Source of the DNA: Nibribacter roseus
GTDB lineage: Bacteria > Bacteroidota > Bacteroidia > Cytophagales > Hymenobacteraceae
Direction: 5' to 3'
Assembly (NCBI RefSeq): GCF_042662225.1
Contig: NZ_JBHSYQ010000016.1
Coordinates: forward strand, 372,001-436,000
Length of the DNA stretch: 64,000 nt
Shown: one piece after another, positions 51,280 through 59,342 of the stretch
How positions within the stretch are numbered: position 1 is the first letter of the stretch
How the letters are laid out: every line of letters starts with the position of its first letter
Translations under genes and position numbers: made by a program
Notes under the pieces: model-generated
Told to the model about the DNA's origin: nothing
What the model saw: only the letters and a program-made list of their open reading frames with translations
The model's database searches: none

Positions 51280-52101
51280 ATGAGTGACGCTACATTGACT
51301 GCCTTAGCAACCGTATTATTAGTAATTGTTGGACTTGCACAGGTTTTTGTTCTTATATCTCAAAAACGTCAAACAAGAATAGCATTAATTACAGAATACA
51401 GACAACTTTGGAATAAATTAAAGCCCTATTGGGGAAATGTTATTTTTATAGGAAGAGTTGAAGGAGAATATTACCAAGTAGTTAATAATAAAAGATTAAG
51501 CAAACTTAAAGAACTTACCGACCAACATAGTTATTCAGCCCCAACAATTTGGGCACTTGAAAGTGTCCAAAATATTTTCGGCCTTTTAGGAGAAGTTTCA
51601 ACCAGAATATTACAGGGTCATTTAACCGTTTCAGATACATATCCAATTTTTGGGACTGGTTTTTTACGACAAAGTAGACCATTAAGGCAGTTGCTAGAAC
51701 CAAGTTACCAACATTATTTCTCATCAGAATTAGAGTCAGAAAAGCATAGCTCAATTAGAAATGAAATGCAGGATTGGCTTGTATACCACGACGGGCTTCG
51801 CAGAAGATGCCTAATTCTAATAGACTTGTTATGGGCGGAAGCAGCTCGATTAGAAGATTTACCTCCTGATGAAATGCAGAGTGCTGCAAACTCAAAAAAA
51901 GTTACTGGCAAATTAAATAGAACTCGTGTGTTTTCTGAAACAATCAGAATAAATGGCTTATCTAAATTATTATTAGCCATTAAGCTTAGTCGCTTTTTAC
52001 TAAGAGCAGAATACTTTTCAAGAAGTAACTGGCTTGGAATTAAAAAGAGCAGACTTAGTTCACTTGATGCAAATTGGACTAATCGCCTTTTGAGAAGTTA
52101 A
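51280..52101 (+). CDS. Unknown cassette protein 2, membrane-anchored
   Basis: 273-residue protein with one N-terminal transmembrane segment (LATVLLVIVGLAQVFVLI) followed by a basic stop-transfer (SQKRQTRIALITEYRQLW) and a helical soluble part. This plan resembles DUF4760-type proteins but I cannot confirm that. A hydrophobic helix occurs near the end (LSKLLLAIKLSRFLL). The gene starts about 44 bases after site 1 and ends about 23 bases before site 2, the usual packing of integron cassettes. Confidence 0.72.
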   Translation: MSDATLTALATVLLVIVGLAQVFVLISQKRQTRIALITEYRQLWNKLKPYWGNVIFIGRVEGEYYQVVNNKRLSKLKELTDQHSYSAPTIWALESVQNIFGLLGEVSTRILQGHLTVSDTYPIFGTGFLRQSRPLRQLLEPSYQHYFSSELESEKHSSIRNEMQDWLVYHDGLRRRCLILIDLLWAEAARLEDLPPDEMQSAANSKKVTGKLNRTRVFSETIRINGLSKLLLAIKLSRFLLRAEYFSRSNWLGIKKSRLSSLDANWTNRLLRS

Positions 52102-52123
52102 TTTGTTATTGAAAAAAAATATC

Positions 52124-52189
52124 GTATAACGACACCTAAACGGCAGCATCTCACGACGGTCTCCGCCGCCGTTTAGCCTAACCATTAGC
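52124..52189 (+). other. attC-like recombination site 2
   Basis: GTATAAC start box, perfect inner arms CTAAACGGC (52136-52144) / GCCGTTTAG (52168-52176), and ATTAGCA at the end. The next start codon is only 9 bases after it. Different inner sequence from sites 1 and 3, as is usual among attC sites. Confidence 0.65.
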
Positions 52190-52198
52190 AGAAATTAT

Positions 52199-53023
52199 AT
52201 GAACGAACCTCAAGAATTTACCAGACCTTTTTTTCCTGATGTTGAAAGTCTATTTTCAGAATACGTCGAATATTATGGCGGTACAGTAGTAGAAAAATTA
52301 GAAAGCTATAAAACAGACCGACAGAATGCAGATTTCTTTTTTGAACATCCAGTAATTGTTGCAGAATTAAAGACATTTGAAAAAGACATTTTTTCAGAGC
52401 CTGAAGATATTCCTCGTTTAATGGAATTATTTGAAAAATGGATAGCAAATGGTTTGATGACAGGAGAAGACCTGAAAGAATATACTTTTAGAGGTAATCA
52501 ATTACCTCAGAAGTGTATTGATGATATGATTGAAAGAGCATCTAAAACAATCGAGCGTGCCATTTACAAAGCAAACAAACAAATAGAAGAAACTAAAAAG
52601 ACATTAAATAAAAAGAACGCAAATGGAATTGTATTCTTGATAAATGATGGAAATTATTTTTTTACAAATCAAGGGTTCCTTGCCGTGATATCTGACTTGA
52701 TAGGACGAAAATTCAAGGAGTCTTCATTTGATGTAATAATTTATTTAACAATCAATCAAGCAACTTACAAAGAAGATTCCGAGTTGGACCACACTATTTG
52801 GGTGCCAATCTATACTAAAGTGGATGACCAAGGGGAGACAATCGTATCTGATGAACTTTATTCTTTTGTAAATACTTTTGGAGAAAAATTTCTTACAGAG
52901 TTTTTGACATTAAAAACTGGACATAAACCCAAAGCATTTAAGCAAATAGAGGGTATAGAAGAATCAATAGCAGAATTCAATAAACAAAAATTTATCCCAA
53001 AGGATATAATTTATAAAAAATAA
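52199..53023 (+). CDS. Unknown cassette protein 3, possible PD-(D/E)xK nuclease
   Basis: 274-residue soluble protein. Near residues 45-60 it reads NADFFFEHPVIVAELKTFEKD, an acidic residue followed by a strand with ExK, resembling the core of PD-(D/E)xK nucleases. The middle is a long charged helix region (ERASKTIERAIYKANKQIEETKKTLNKKN) and the end has a beta-rich domain (GIVFLINDGNYFFTNQGFLAVISDLIG). No full motif set can be proven. It could be a nuclease in a defence or interference role. Lies between sites 2 and 3. Confidence 0.72.
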   Translation: MNEPQEFTRPFFPDVESLFSEYVEYYGGTVVEKLESYKTDRQNADFFFEHPVIVAELKTFEKDIFSEPEDIPRLMELFEKWIANGLMTGEDLKEYTFRGNQLPQKCIDDMIERASKTIERAIYKANKQIEETKKTLNKKNANGIVFLINDGNYFFTNQGFLAVISDLIGRKFKESSFDVIIYLTINQATYKEDSELDHTIWVPIYTKVDDQGETIVSDELYSFVNTFGEKFLTEFLTLKTGHKPKAFKQIEGIEESIAEFNKQKFIPKDIIYKK

Positions 53024-53025
53024 CT

Positions 53026-53078
53026 TCTGTAACAAGGTGCATAAGCCATGCTTTGGCCGACGGCCTCGCACGTTAAAT
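53026..53078 (+). other. attC-like recombination site 3
   Basis: R''-like CTGTAAC, stem GTGC (53037-53040) / GCAC (53068-53071), inner hairpin GGCCG-A-CGGCC (53055-53065) and a perfect R' consensus GTTAAAT (53072-53078). The left part AACAAGGTGCATAAGCC is nearly identical to site 1. Confidence 0.68.
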
Positions 53079-53095
53079 AATTTAATGGAACAGAA

Positions 53096-53106
53096 AATGC
53101 CCTTCC
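53096..53106. repeat. Inverted repeat pair flanking the DUF4365 gene
   Basis: AATGCCCTTCC here and GGAAGGGCATT at 55219-55229 are exact reverse complements (11 bp) and bracket the DUF4365-TPR gene and its 5' region. They could mark the ends of a moved segment, or be by chance. Confidence 0.4.
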
Positions 53107-53282
53107 AAGCGCTCCAATAAAGGGCAGTTGTAGGGGCATTCATATTATTACCATATAGAATTTAACTTTATTTTTCTTTTATCATGAAGGTTGTGAAATA
53201 ATTATAAATTTTTTCAATGCATTTTAAGATAAATACATAAGAGAAAACGGCATACAATTATTTATAATATTTAATGAATTAA

Positions 53283-55199
53283 ATGAAAAGAGTAGAACAA
53301 CATATCATAGAAGAAGAGTCAAGGAAGGCCTTTGCATTATTAGTTCCAGATGCTTGGGTAGCAAATGACTTTACAAAGGACTATGGCAAAGATATCCATA
53401 TTGAAATCTTTACAAACCACAATTCTACTGGTAAAACCTTCATTGTTCAACTAAAAGGAACAAGCCAAAATATAAAAGAAGGGAAAATAGCTATACCATT
53501 AGCTGTTGATATGCTTTCTTATTACAAAAGCTTAGACTACCCAGTATTGCTTGTCTTTTATAGTACTAATGAAAAAAGATTTTGGGGTATTTGGGCAAAT
53601 AACCTACTTGACTGCTTAAAAATAAAAGAAGGTCAAGCTACTGTGCTTATAAAATTGGATACAAAGCATTTTATAGATAGAGATTTTTTTAACAGATTGG
53701 AAAGTAGTTTTACTAAGGAAATATCTAAACGTATTCAAGTAGTTTTTAATTCTAAAAGTAACTATGAGAAAGCATTTGAACGTAGAATCATTCGATGGAT
53801 TGAAAAATATTATCCGAATTCGTATGGTTTGGATTGCGCGTATTATCCTTTTAAGATTAGTATAAGCTTAAACGAGTATGACAAAGGTTTAAAAGTAAAG
53901 ATTGATATAAATGGAGACAAATATGTTTTAGAAAATATAAGTGACAAAGAGTATAGCTTTATTACTAGCCCAATTGTAGATAGTAGCGCAATGAACAAAG
54001 CTGAATCTGAGATATTATTCTTTATAACTTCTGCTTTCTTACATTTATCCCCTCAAAGTAGTTTGCAATTATTGCAAAAGATTTTAGCCCTGTATAATGG
54101 AGCGTATAAAAATGAGTTTACACTATTAGAGATTGGGTATTTTGCAGCTAGCAAGAACTATATGTTCGAATTACAGAAATTAATAGAAGTAACACTTAAA
54201 GAAAAACTAATAAAAGATTTCAATTGTCTAAATTCTGCACTATTTGGAAATAATATAACTATCGAGTCTTACAAGGATAACCTTATCCGCGCAAATAATA
54301 TCTTCCCAGATTCAGAAGATAAAGGTGTTACTAGTTATAATTTAGGAAATGTATATAGGATTCAGAATGAATTCCTTTTTGCTGTTCATTATTATAATTT
54401 AGCAAGGAAACATAATCCAGAATATTTGAATAGGTATTACTGGTGGCATGAATTTGCAGGTATGCTATTCGTTAGTGAACATTATTTTTATGCAGAACGT
54501 TTTTATAAAAAATCTATTGAACTGGATACAGAAAAATTAAATTTACCCTTCACACATGCTTTGTATGCGGATTGTTTGCTGTGGCAAGGTAAGTATAAGG
54601 ATGCAAAAGAATCTTATCATTACTTTTTGAAAGAAGTAGTTGAAATGGATAAAATGCCAAGTCCATACCAATCTATGCTACATGATATGTGCAACGAATT
54701 TATCAAAATGGGATTTAATGAAACTGCTTTAGATAAGTCACTTTCAAATGAGCTATATCATAATGCTTATGAGTCTAAAGACATAGATATATATAAAAAA
54801 TCAATTGAAGCTTACCCACTTAATTACTATGCTTGGAGGGAATTAGGGTATTTATATGAAAGTAAGGGTGAATTCTATGAGGCATTTTATGCTCTGAAAA
54901 ACGCTGCTATTTTAAGTGAAGTAGATAGAGAAACATGGGTTCATTTTTTCTTTATGTGTATACGTGCTGAACAGGCTGAATTTTTCAACTTAGTGTTTGT
55001 TCAGCTTCTGTTCCAGTTTGGAGATTCTATTTTAAATGACATAAACGATTTATTAAGTAATTCTACAGACATACCTTTCAAACAAAAAGAAGTACTCATT
55101 GACAATCTTTTAGAGAGTGCCAAAGATTTGAATGAGAGTGTGGTGGATAATATTTATATACCGTCACCCATGGTTATGCGCTTTTTTGGTGATAAATAG
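53283..55199 (+). CDS. DUF4365-TPR protein, candidate defence nuclease
   Basis: 638-residue protein in two parts. Residues 1-140 match DUF4365: DYGKDIHIEIFTN with Asp37 and Glu41, FIVQLKGTSQ with Gln56 and Lys58 (PD-(D/E)xK pattern), and PVLLVFYSTNEKRFWGIWANN. The rest has many TPR-like helical repeats (e.g. TSYNLGNVYRIQNEFLFAVHYYNLARKHNP, YYAWRELGYLYESKGEFYEAFYALKNAA). Such nuclease-plus-sensor layouts are common among bacterial defence genes, and the position at the right end of an island fits that. It is the last gene before the right junction. Activity is an inference. Very AT-rich codon use, unlike the chromosome. Confidence 0.7.
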   Translation: MKRVEQHIIEEESRKAFALLVPDAWVANDFTKDYGKDIHIEIFTNHNSTGKTFIVQLKGTSQNIKEGKIAIPLAVDMLSYYKSLDYPVLLVFYSTNEKRFWGIWANNLLDCLKIKEGQATVLIKLDTKHFIDRDFFNRLESSFTKEISKRIQVVFNSKSNYEKAFERRIIRWIEKYYPNSYGLDCAYYPFKISISLNEYDKGLKVKIDINGDKYVLENISDKEYSFITSPIVDSSAMNKAESEILFFITSAFLHLSPQSSLQLLQKILALYNGAYKNEFTLLEIGYFAASKNYMFELQKLIEVTLKEKLIKDFNCLNSALFGNNITIESYKDNLIRANNIFPDSEDKGVTSYNLGNVYRIQNEFLFAVHYYNLARKHNPEYLNRYYWWHEFAGMLFVSEHYFYAERFYKKSIELDTEKLNLPFTHALYADCLLWQGKYKDAKESYHYFLKEVVEMDKMPSPYQSMLHDMCNEFIKMGFNETALDKSLSNELYHNAYESKDIDIYKKSIEAYPLNYYAWRELGYLYESKGEFYEAFYALKNAAILSEVDRETWVHFFFMCIRAEQAEFFNLVFVQLLFQFGDSILNDINDLLSNSTDIPFKQKEVLIDNLLESAKDLNESVVDNIYIPSPMVMRFFGDK

Positions 55200-55309
55200 C
55201 TCCTTAAAAAGGTAATATGGAAGGGCATTACAGTAAATTCTTGTTACCCTTATGTTACCTTAACAATCTTATCAGTCTGATTTTTAAATATATACCCCCT
55301 TTATTCACT

Positions 55310-55327
55310 TTCTGCATCGGTAAATAA
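55310..55327. other. attR candidate
   Basis: TTCTGCATCGGTAAATAA, three differences in 18 bases from the mnmE 3' end; identical core TGCATCGG at 55313-55320. GTTACC motifs at 55243-55248 and 55254-55259 may be arm sites, since GTTACC also occurs in the left end. Confidence 0.65.
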
Positions 55328-55599
55328 GTTTTGCAAAATGAGGCAGCCAATGATATACAACAACTTAATCAACCTGTTACAATAAATCAGCTTTGCCTTA
55401 GTTTGTTATATTTAGCCTATGGTTGCCCATTTTTTGCTACCCTGTTGTTACTCGGTCCTCGAGTAACTCTCCCGGCTTTCTCTCTAAATGACCTGTATTA
55501 TTGAACCAGGAACTCCGGAAGCATTTTTCAGCAAACGCAGTTGCTTTCACATATGTAACAAAACCTTTAGAGCATTATAAAAATAACAAGAGTTGAAGG

Positions 55600-55630
55600 A
55601 AGGCCTGTCCCAAAGGAACAGGCCTTTTAT
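55600..55630 (+). terminator. Rho-independent terminator
   Basis: AAGGCCTGT / ACAGGCCTT stem around a 9-base loop followed by TTTT. It may be the original terminator of mnmE, separated from the gene when the island inserted. Confidence 0.8.
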
Positions 55631-55718
55631 ATTATAAGTTAAGATAGACATTCTGGATGTCCTCCTAGATAATGCCGATTTACCTTTTTGTAATTGCTAA
55701 GGTAGAGCGGGAGAAAAC

Positions 55719-56085
55719 CTACGATAAATACACTAACCTCCTCTCCGATTTCCTGTCCATCTCCCAAACCCGGTTCCCGAATGTTTTCCGTAGAGTATGC
55801 GAACTGCTGTTCTGTACCCTTATCCGGTATTGGGTGAAGGTATCCCTCAAAATCGCATTCAGGTGCTGTATCGTAAACTTTTCCCCTCTCCTGTTCCTAA
55901 ATTGGTATTCATGCGGGTTGAACTTACCTTGCTCTCCCAGTTCTGCTTTGAAATGGGCCAAAGCATCCCTCAGGTTCTGGTTGATGATCAGGCAACGCTT
56001 CTTCTTGATTTTTCTTTCTACAATTATCAAATCATCTTTCCCAAGCAGGTCTTTCCATCTAAGCGATAGCAAATCCTAAGCCCTA
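55719..56085 (-). pseudogene. Truncated tyrosine integrase
   Basis: A 117-residue minus-strand frame from a TTG at 56072 gives LLSLRWKDLLGKDD, a (K/R)xxR-free middle with LIINQNLRDALAHFKAELG and SSHTLRKTFGNRVWEM, i.e. the second part of an integrase catalytic domain. The preceding GLRI codons are present in another frame (about 56075-56085), so a frameshift breaks the Arg motif; the N-terminal domains are missing and the C-terminal HxxxxTxxxY part ends early. It is not the same gene as the intact integrase and would be inactive. Confidence 0.7.
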
Positions 56086-56761
56086 AGTACTAAATAACAC
56101 TCAGTAGAGAATACTAAATAGACCTTTAGGTTTAGTCGCATTTTAAAAAATGGAGCAGCCCGAGAAATGTATTTCACTCTAATCCACTGCAAGTTGTGCT
56201 CGATCCTTTTAAGGTCATATCATTAGCAAGATTGGCGCTTGATACAATAATCCGAAACCGTGACCCAGTAAAACCAAGTAGATATTAGTGAAGGCATTTA
56301 ATTAAACTTTATAATGAATTGGAAAAATGTAAAAATAAGTAGCCGTTATATTAGACAAATCTTTTAGTAAGCCGTGTCTTGAAATAATTTAACCGCTTAG
56401 GCAATTCCTCTTTTACTACATGTAGTACTTATTAGCAAATTAAGGTTTATTTAATAAAGAAATATGTAATCAATTGAAGGAGCGGTCCTTTACATTTTAG
56501 TAAAACGGAGTTACTTCGTTTTGAAAACCGATTAGGAATATTTCTATCTCCACTGCAGGTTCGCTCCATTTCAACTACTTCTAGTCTAGAAATTACATGT
56601 ACCATTAATATTTCTGGATACTTCTCTTGTATCCAACAGGCATTTCTCTCTAAGGACAACCGTGTCCGCTTCACCTGCCTTTTTGTCCATTTCACTTCTT
56701 TATTGATGGTACTGCCTGCTTAAAAATTGAAAGTTTGTGCCTTAGAACCCTACTTAACTAC

Positions 56762-58126
56762 ATGGTAATACAAGGCCTTTCCCAAACATACCGATTCAGC
56801 TGCCTATTGATGTTTTTGGCACTACCCTTTTTCTCCTCCTGCGATGACAATACCAGCATCGGCTTGGCTTTGGAAGACGGCAGTGTGAAAGTGCTGTATA
56901 CAGACACGGCCACTGTTGGCGTTTCTACCGTTTACCTCGACTCTGTAATGACCTCCGGAACCGGCACCATGCTATTCGGCAGCTATCCAGACGCAATGAC
57001 CGGAGAAGTGACCGCCAATTCATATTTCTATATAGACTTTTCTGCTATCGGCTTCACAGATGCAAGCGCCACCTATGACTCCGCCGAGCTTATACTGCCT
57101 TACTCAGGCTATTCCTACGGAGATACCACCGCCAGCATGACACTGCAGCTGCAGCTGCTGGAAGAGATTCTTGAAGCCAAGGCCTTGCCGCCTTACATAG
57201 GCACGGAGGCTCCCAATTCTTATTTCTACGCCTCCTCTGGTTTGTACAATGCCTCCAGTTTTAAAACTGAATCCCAACCTTTGGCTACCTATACTTTCTC
57301 ACCCCGGCCAGTAGGCAGAGACAGCATAGCCATACCGTTGCCCGCAGCACTAGGCCAGCAACTGACGGAACTCAAGAAAAACGGCAGCTCACTCTTAAAC
57401 ACCCCAAACTATGCTCCCCTCTTAAATGGTTTCCGAATTAGCGGGATGGGGCAGAAAGTCATTTTAGGCGGAACGGCTAGCGGCGTAAAAATACGGCTCT
57501 ACTACTCCTCTACCTCGGCTACCACCACTGCTGCTATTCATGATTTTCCGCTAATCACCGGCAGTACGCAGTTCAATGAGATAAAAGGTAACTTCAGCCA
57601 AACGGCTTTTCAGGAATTGAAGCGAGGAAAGTCCATCAGCAGCAGCCTTACCAATGACATAAGCTTCACGCAATCTGGTACGGGCATTATGGTAAAACTG
57701 GATTTCCCAAATCTGGCCAGCCTGAAAGACGAGATGAAGTTAAACTTAATCAATAAGGCGGTTCTGGAAATTGTTCCTGTCACCAACACCAACCGCTACC
57801 CCACCTTGCCGCCGGAAACTATTGTCTTGTACCAATCCAGCAAAACCAATGTACCTGCCGGACAGCTCCTGAAAGACTTCTCAGGGTCAGAATACCAATC
57901 GGCTATTTACGCCCCGGATATGGAATATGACATGATGTCAAAGTACCAGTTCCAGATTACTGATTACCTGACGCAGTTGCTCAGTGGAAACATTGAGAAC
58001 AATGGCCTTCTGCTGGCTGCCGCGCCAGAATCATTTATCTCTACCGTGAACAGACTGTGCGTGGGCGGCCCAGCGCACGCCAGTAATAAAGTAAGACTTC
58101 GCATCTTCTACACCAAATCTTTTTAA
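56762..58126 (+). CDS. DUF4270 lipoprotein
   Basis: 454-residue surface lipoprotein of the Bacteroidota DUF4270 family, function unknown. The ATG at 56762 gives a good signal (FSCLLMFLALPFFSSC), whereas the frame opens at a TTG 27 bases earlier. The mature region is rich in Ser, Thr, Tyr and beta strands (VGVSTVYLDSVMTSGTGTMLFGSY, YDSAELILPYSGYSYGDTTA). Its downstream neighbour is a Kelch lipoprotein 18 bases away, so they are probably cotranscribed and may form one envelope complex. Confidence 0.85.
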   Translation: MVIQGLSQTYRFSCLLMFLALPFFSSCDDNTSIGLALEDGSVKVLYTDTATVGVSTVYLDSVMTSGTGTMLFGSYPDAMTGEVTANSYFYIDFSAIGFTDASATYDSAELILPYSGYSYGDTTASMTLQLQLLEEILEAKALPPYIGTEAPNSYFYASSGLYNASSFKTESQPLATYTFSPRPVGRDSIAIPLPAALGQQLTELKKNGSSLLNTPNYAPLLNGFRISGMGQKVILGGTASGVKIRLYYSSTSATTTAAIHDFPLITGSTQFNEIKGNFSQTAFQELKRGKSISSSLTNDISFTQSGTGIMVKLDFPNLASLKDEMKLNLINKAVLEIVPVTNTNRYPTLPPETIVLYQSSKTNVPAGQLLKDFSGSEYQSAIYAPDMEYDMMSKYQFQITDYLTQLLSGNIENNGLLLAAAPESFISTVNRLCVGGPAHASNKVRLRIFYTKSF

Positions 58127-58144
58127 TTTTAGTTAAACCCAACC

Positions 58145-59149
58145 ATGAGAAAACCTATTAACAGAATAAGCTTTTACGTGTACCTATTCCTCAGTACCCT
58201 TTTCCTGACCACCGCTTGCAGCTCTGACGATTCTGATACCGACAACGTGATGGGTGATTGGATCAGGCAGTCTGAATTTGCCGGCGTTACCCGCAGCGGT
58301 GCCGTTGGGTTTGCCATAGGCGATAAAGCATACGTGGGCACCGGCTATGACGGCAAGAACAGGCTCAAAGACTTCTGGCAGTACGACCCCAGCAAGAGCG
58401 CCTGGATCAGAATAGCAGAGTTTCCAGGGGTGGCCAGAAGCGCGGCAGTCAGCTTCAGCGCGAACGGGAAAGGCTACGTAGGCACCGGCTACAACGGTGA
58501 AACTTATTTAAAAGACTTTTGGGAGTATGACCCAGAAGCTAATACCTGGACCCAAATAGCAGATTTTCCGGGCTCAGCCCGTTACGGAGCTCTTGCTCTC
58601 TCCATCAATGAGAATGGGTATGTAGGGGCTGGCTATGACGGAAACTATCAAAAAGATTTCTGGCAGTACAACCCTTCCACCGGCGCTTGGACCGAGAAAG
58701 TTGGGCTGGGCGGTGCCAAAAGATTTAACGGCTTCGCGTTTTCACTCAACGGAAAAGGCTACATAGGCGGTGGTCAGAATAACGGTCTTTACGAAGATGA
58801 TTTCCTTGAATATGACCCAATCGCCGATTCCTGGACGAGACTGAAAGCCTTGAATTCCACAGACCGGGAGGATGAAGCCTATCCAACGCCTAGAGGCTCA
58901 GCAGTTCCTTTTACCATCAACGGCAAAGCGTATCTGTGCGTGGGTACAAACGGCGCAACCCTTTCAGAAGTATGGCAGTATGATGCCTCCGGCGACAGCT
59001 GGACAGCAATGAACGCCTTTGAAGGGTACGCCCGCGAAGGAGCCGTCGGTTTTGCCATCGGTAACTACGGCTTCGTCACCACCGGTGCTTACGGCTCTAC
59101 CCGCTTTGATGATCTATGGCAGTTTGACCCCACCATGGACAACGAATAA
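58145..59149 (+). CDS. Kelch-repeat lipoprotein
   Basis: 334-residue lipoprotein (lipobox LFLTTAC) made of about six Kelch repeats, each with the G-[YF]-x-G-x-G-Y-[DN]-G ... DFWQYDP-x(6)-W pattern (e.g. KAYVGTGYDGKNRLKDFWQYDP, KGYVGTGYNGETYLKDFWEYDP). These form a beta-propeller that usually binds sugars or proteins. Paired with the DUF4270 lipoprotein upstream. A hairpin terminator follows. Confidence 0.9.
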   Translation: MRKPINRISFYVYLFLSTLFLTTACSSDDSDTDNVMGDWIRQSEFAGVTRSGAVGFAIGDKAYVGTGYDGKNRLKDFWQYDPSKSAWIRIAEFPGVARSAAVSFSANGKGYVGTGYNGETYLKDFWEYDPEANTWTQIADFPGSARYGALALSINENGYVGAGYDGNYQKDFWQYNPSTGAWTEKVGLGGAKRFNGFAFSLNGKGYIGGGQNNGLYEDDFLEYDPIADSWTRLKALNSTDREDEAYPTPRGSAVPFTINGKAYLCVGTNGATLSEVWQYDASGDSWTAMNAFEGYAREGAVGFAIGNYGFVTTGAYGSTRFDDLWQFDPTMDNE

Positions 59150-59234
59150 CCTCCTCACTATTCAATATCTGACTACTTACCCTTGTAGAAAATAAAAAGG
59201 GCTTGCTGTCATCCCAATTTGTTCATTTACTGAG

Positions 59235-59262
59235 GAGCCCTTATACAAGAGGGCTCTTCTTT
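59235..59262 (+). terminator. Rho-independent terminator
   Basis: GAGCCCT / AGGGCTC with an 8-base loop and a T-rich tail. Ends the DUF4270-Kelch transcript. Confidence 0.75.
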
Positions 59263-59342
59263 TATATCCTGCTCAAAATGTTCCGGCACTATGGGCAAGT
59301 TAGCAACCAAGTGTTACCTTCAAGACAAAAAGCCAGAATCTT

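Larger units (their letters stand above)
44377..55320. mobile_element. Integrative genomic island at the mnmE 3' end
   Basis: About 10.9 kb between copies of the mnmE tail. Content: tyrosine integrase, HTH excisionase-like protein, serine recombinase, unknown protein, polymerase-like protein, three attC-like cassette modules, a DUF4365-TPR protein. The dispersed palindromic repeats of the flanking chromosome do not occur inside. Base composition drops clearly after 50400 (AT-rich genes), unlike the flanks and the 46500-49660 part, so the island is a mosaic. No conjugation genes are visible, so it would need help to move between cells. Confidence 0.82.
55328..56761. other. Relic region outside the island
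   Basis: About 1.4 kb with no intact gene. It has an 8-bp inverted repeat GTTACTCG / CGAGTAAC (55447-55467), a terminator, the broken integrase (55719-56085) and a minus-strand frame (56447-56695, 82 codons) that I cannot relate to a protein. The texture suggests decayed mobile DNA. Confidence 0.5.

Noticed and set aside
50408..53078. CRISPR array in the AT-rich half of the island
   Set aside because: The repeated sites are three, about 1 kb apart, with whole genes between them; no short regular spacers and no cas genes.
55447..55467. GTTACTCG / CGAGTAAC as the true right att site
   Set aside because: No matching sequence was found at the mnmE end, while 55310-55327 matches it at 15 of 18 bases.
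56447..56695. 82-codon minus-strand frame in the relic region
   Set aside because: No recognisable motif, signal peptide or promoter, and the surrounding DNA is decayed; not enough to call a gene.
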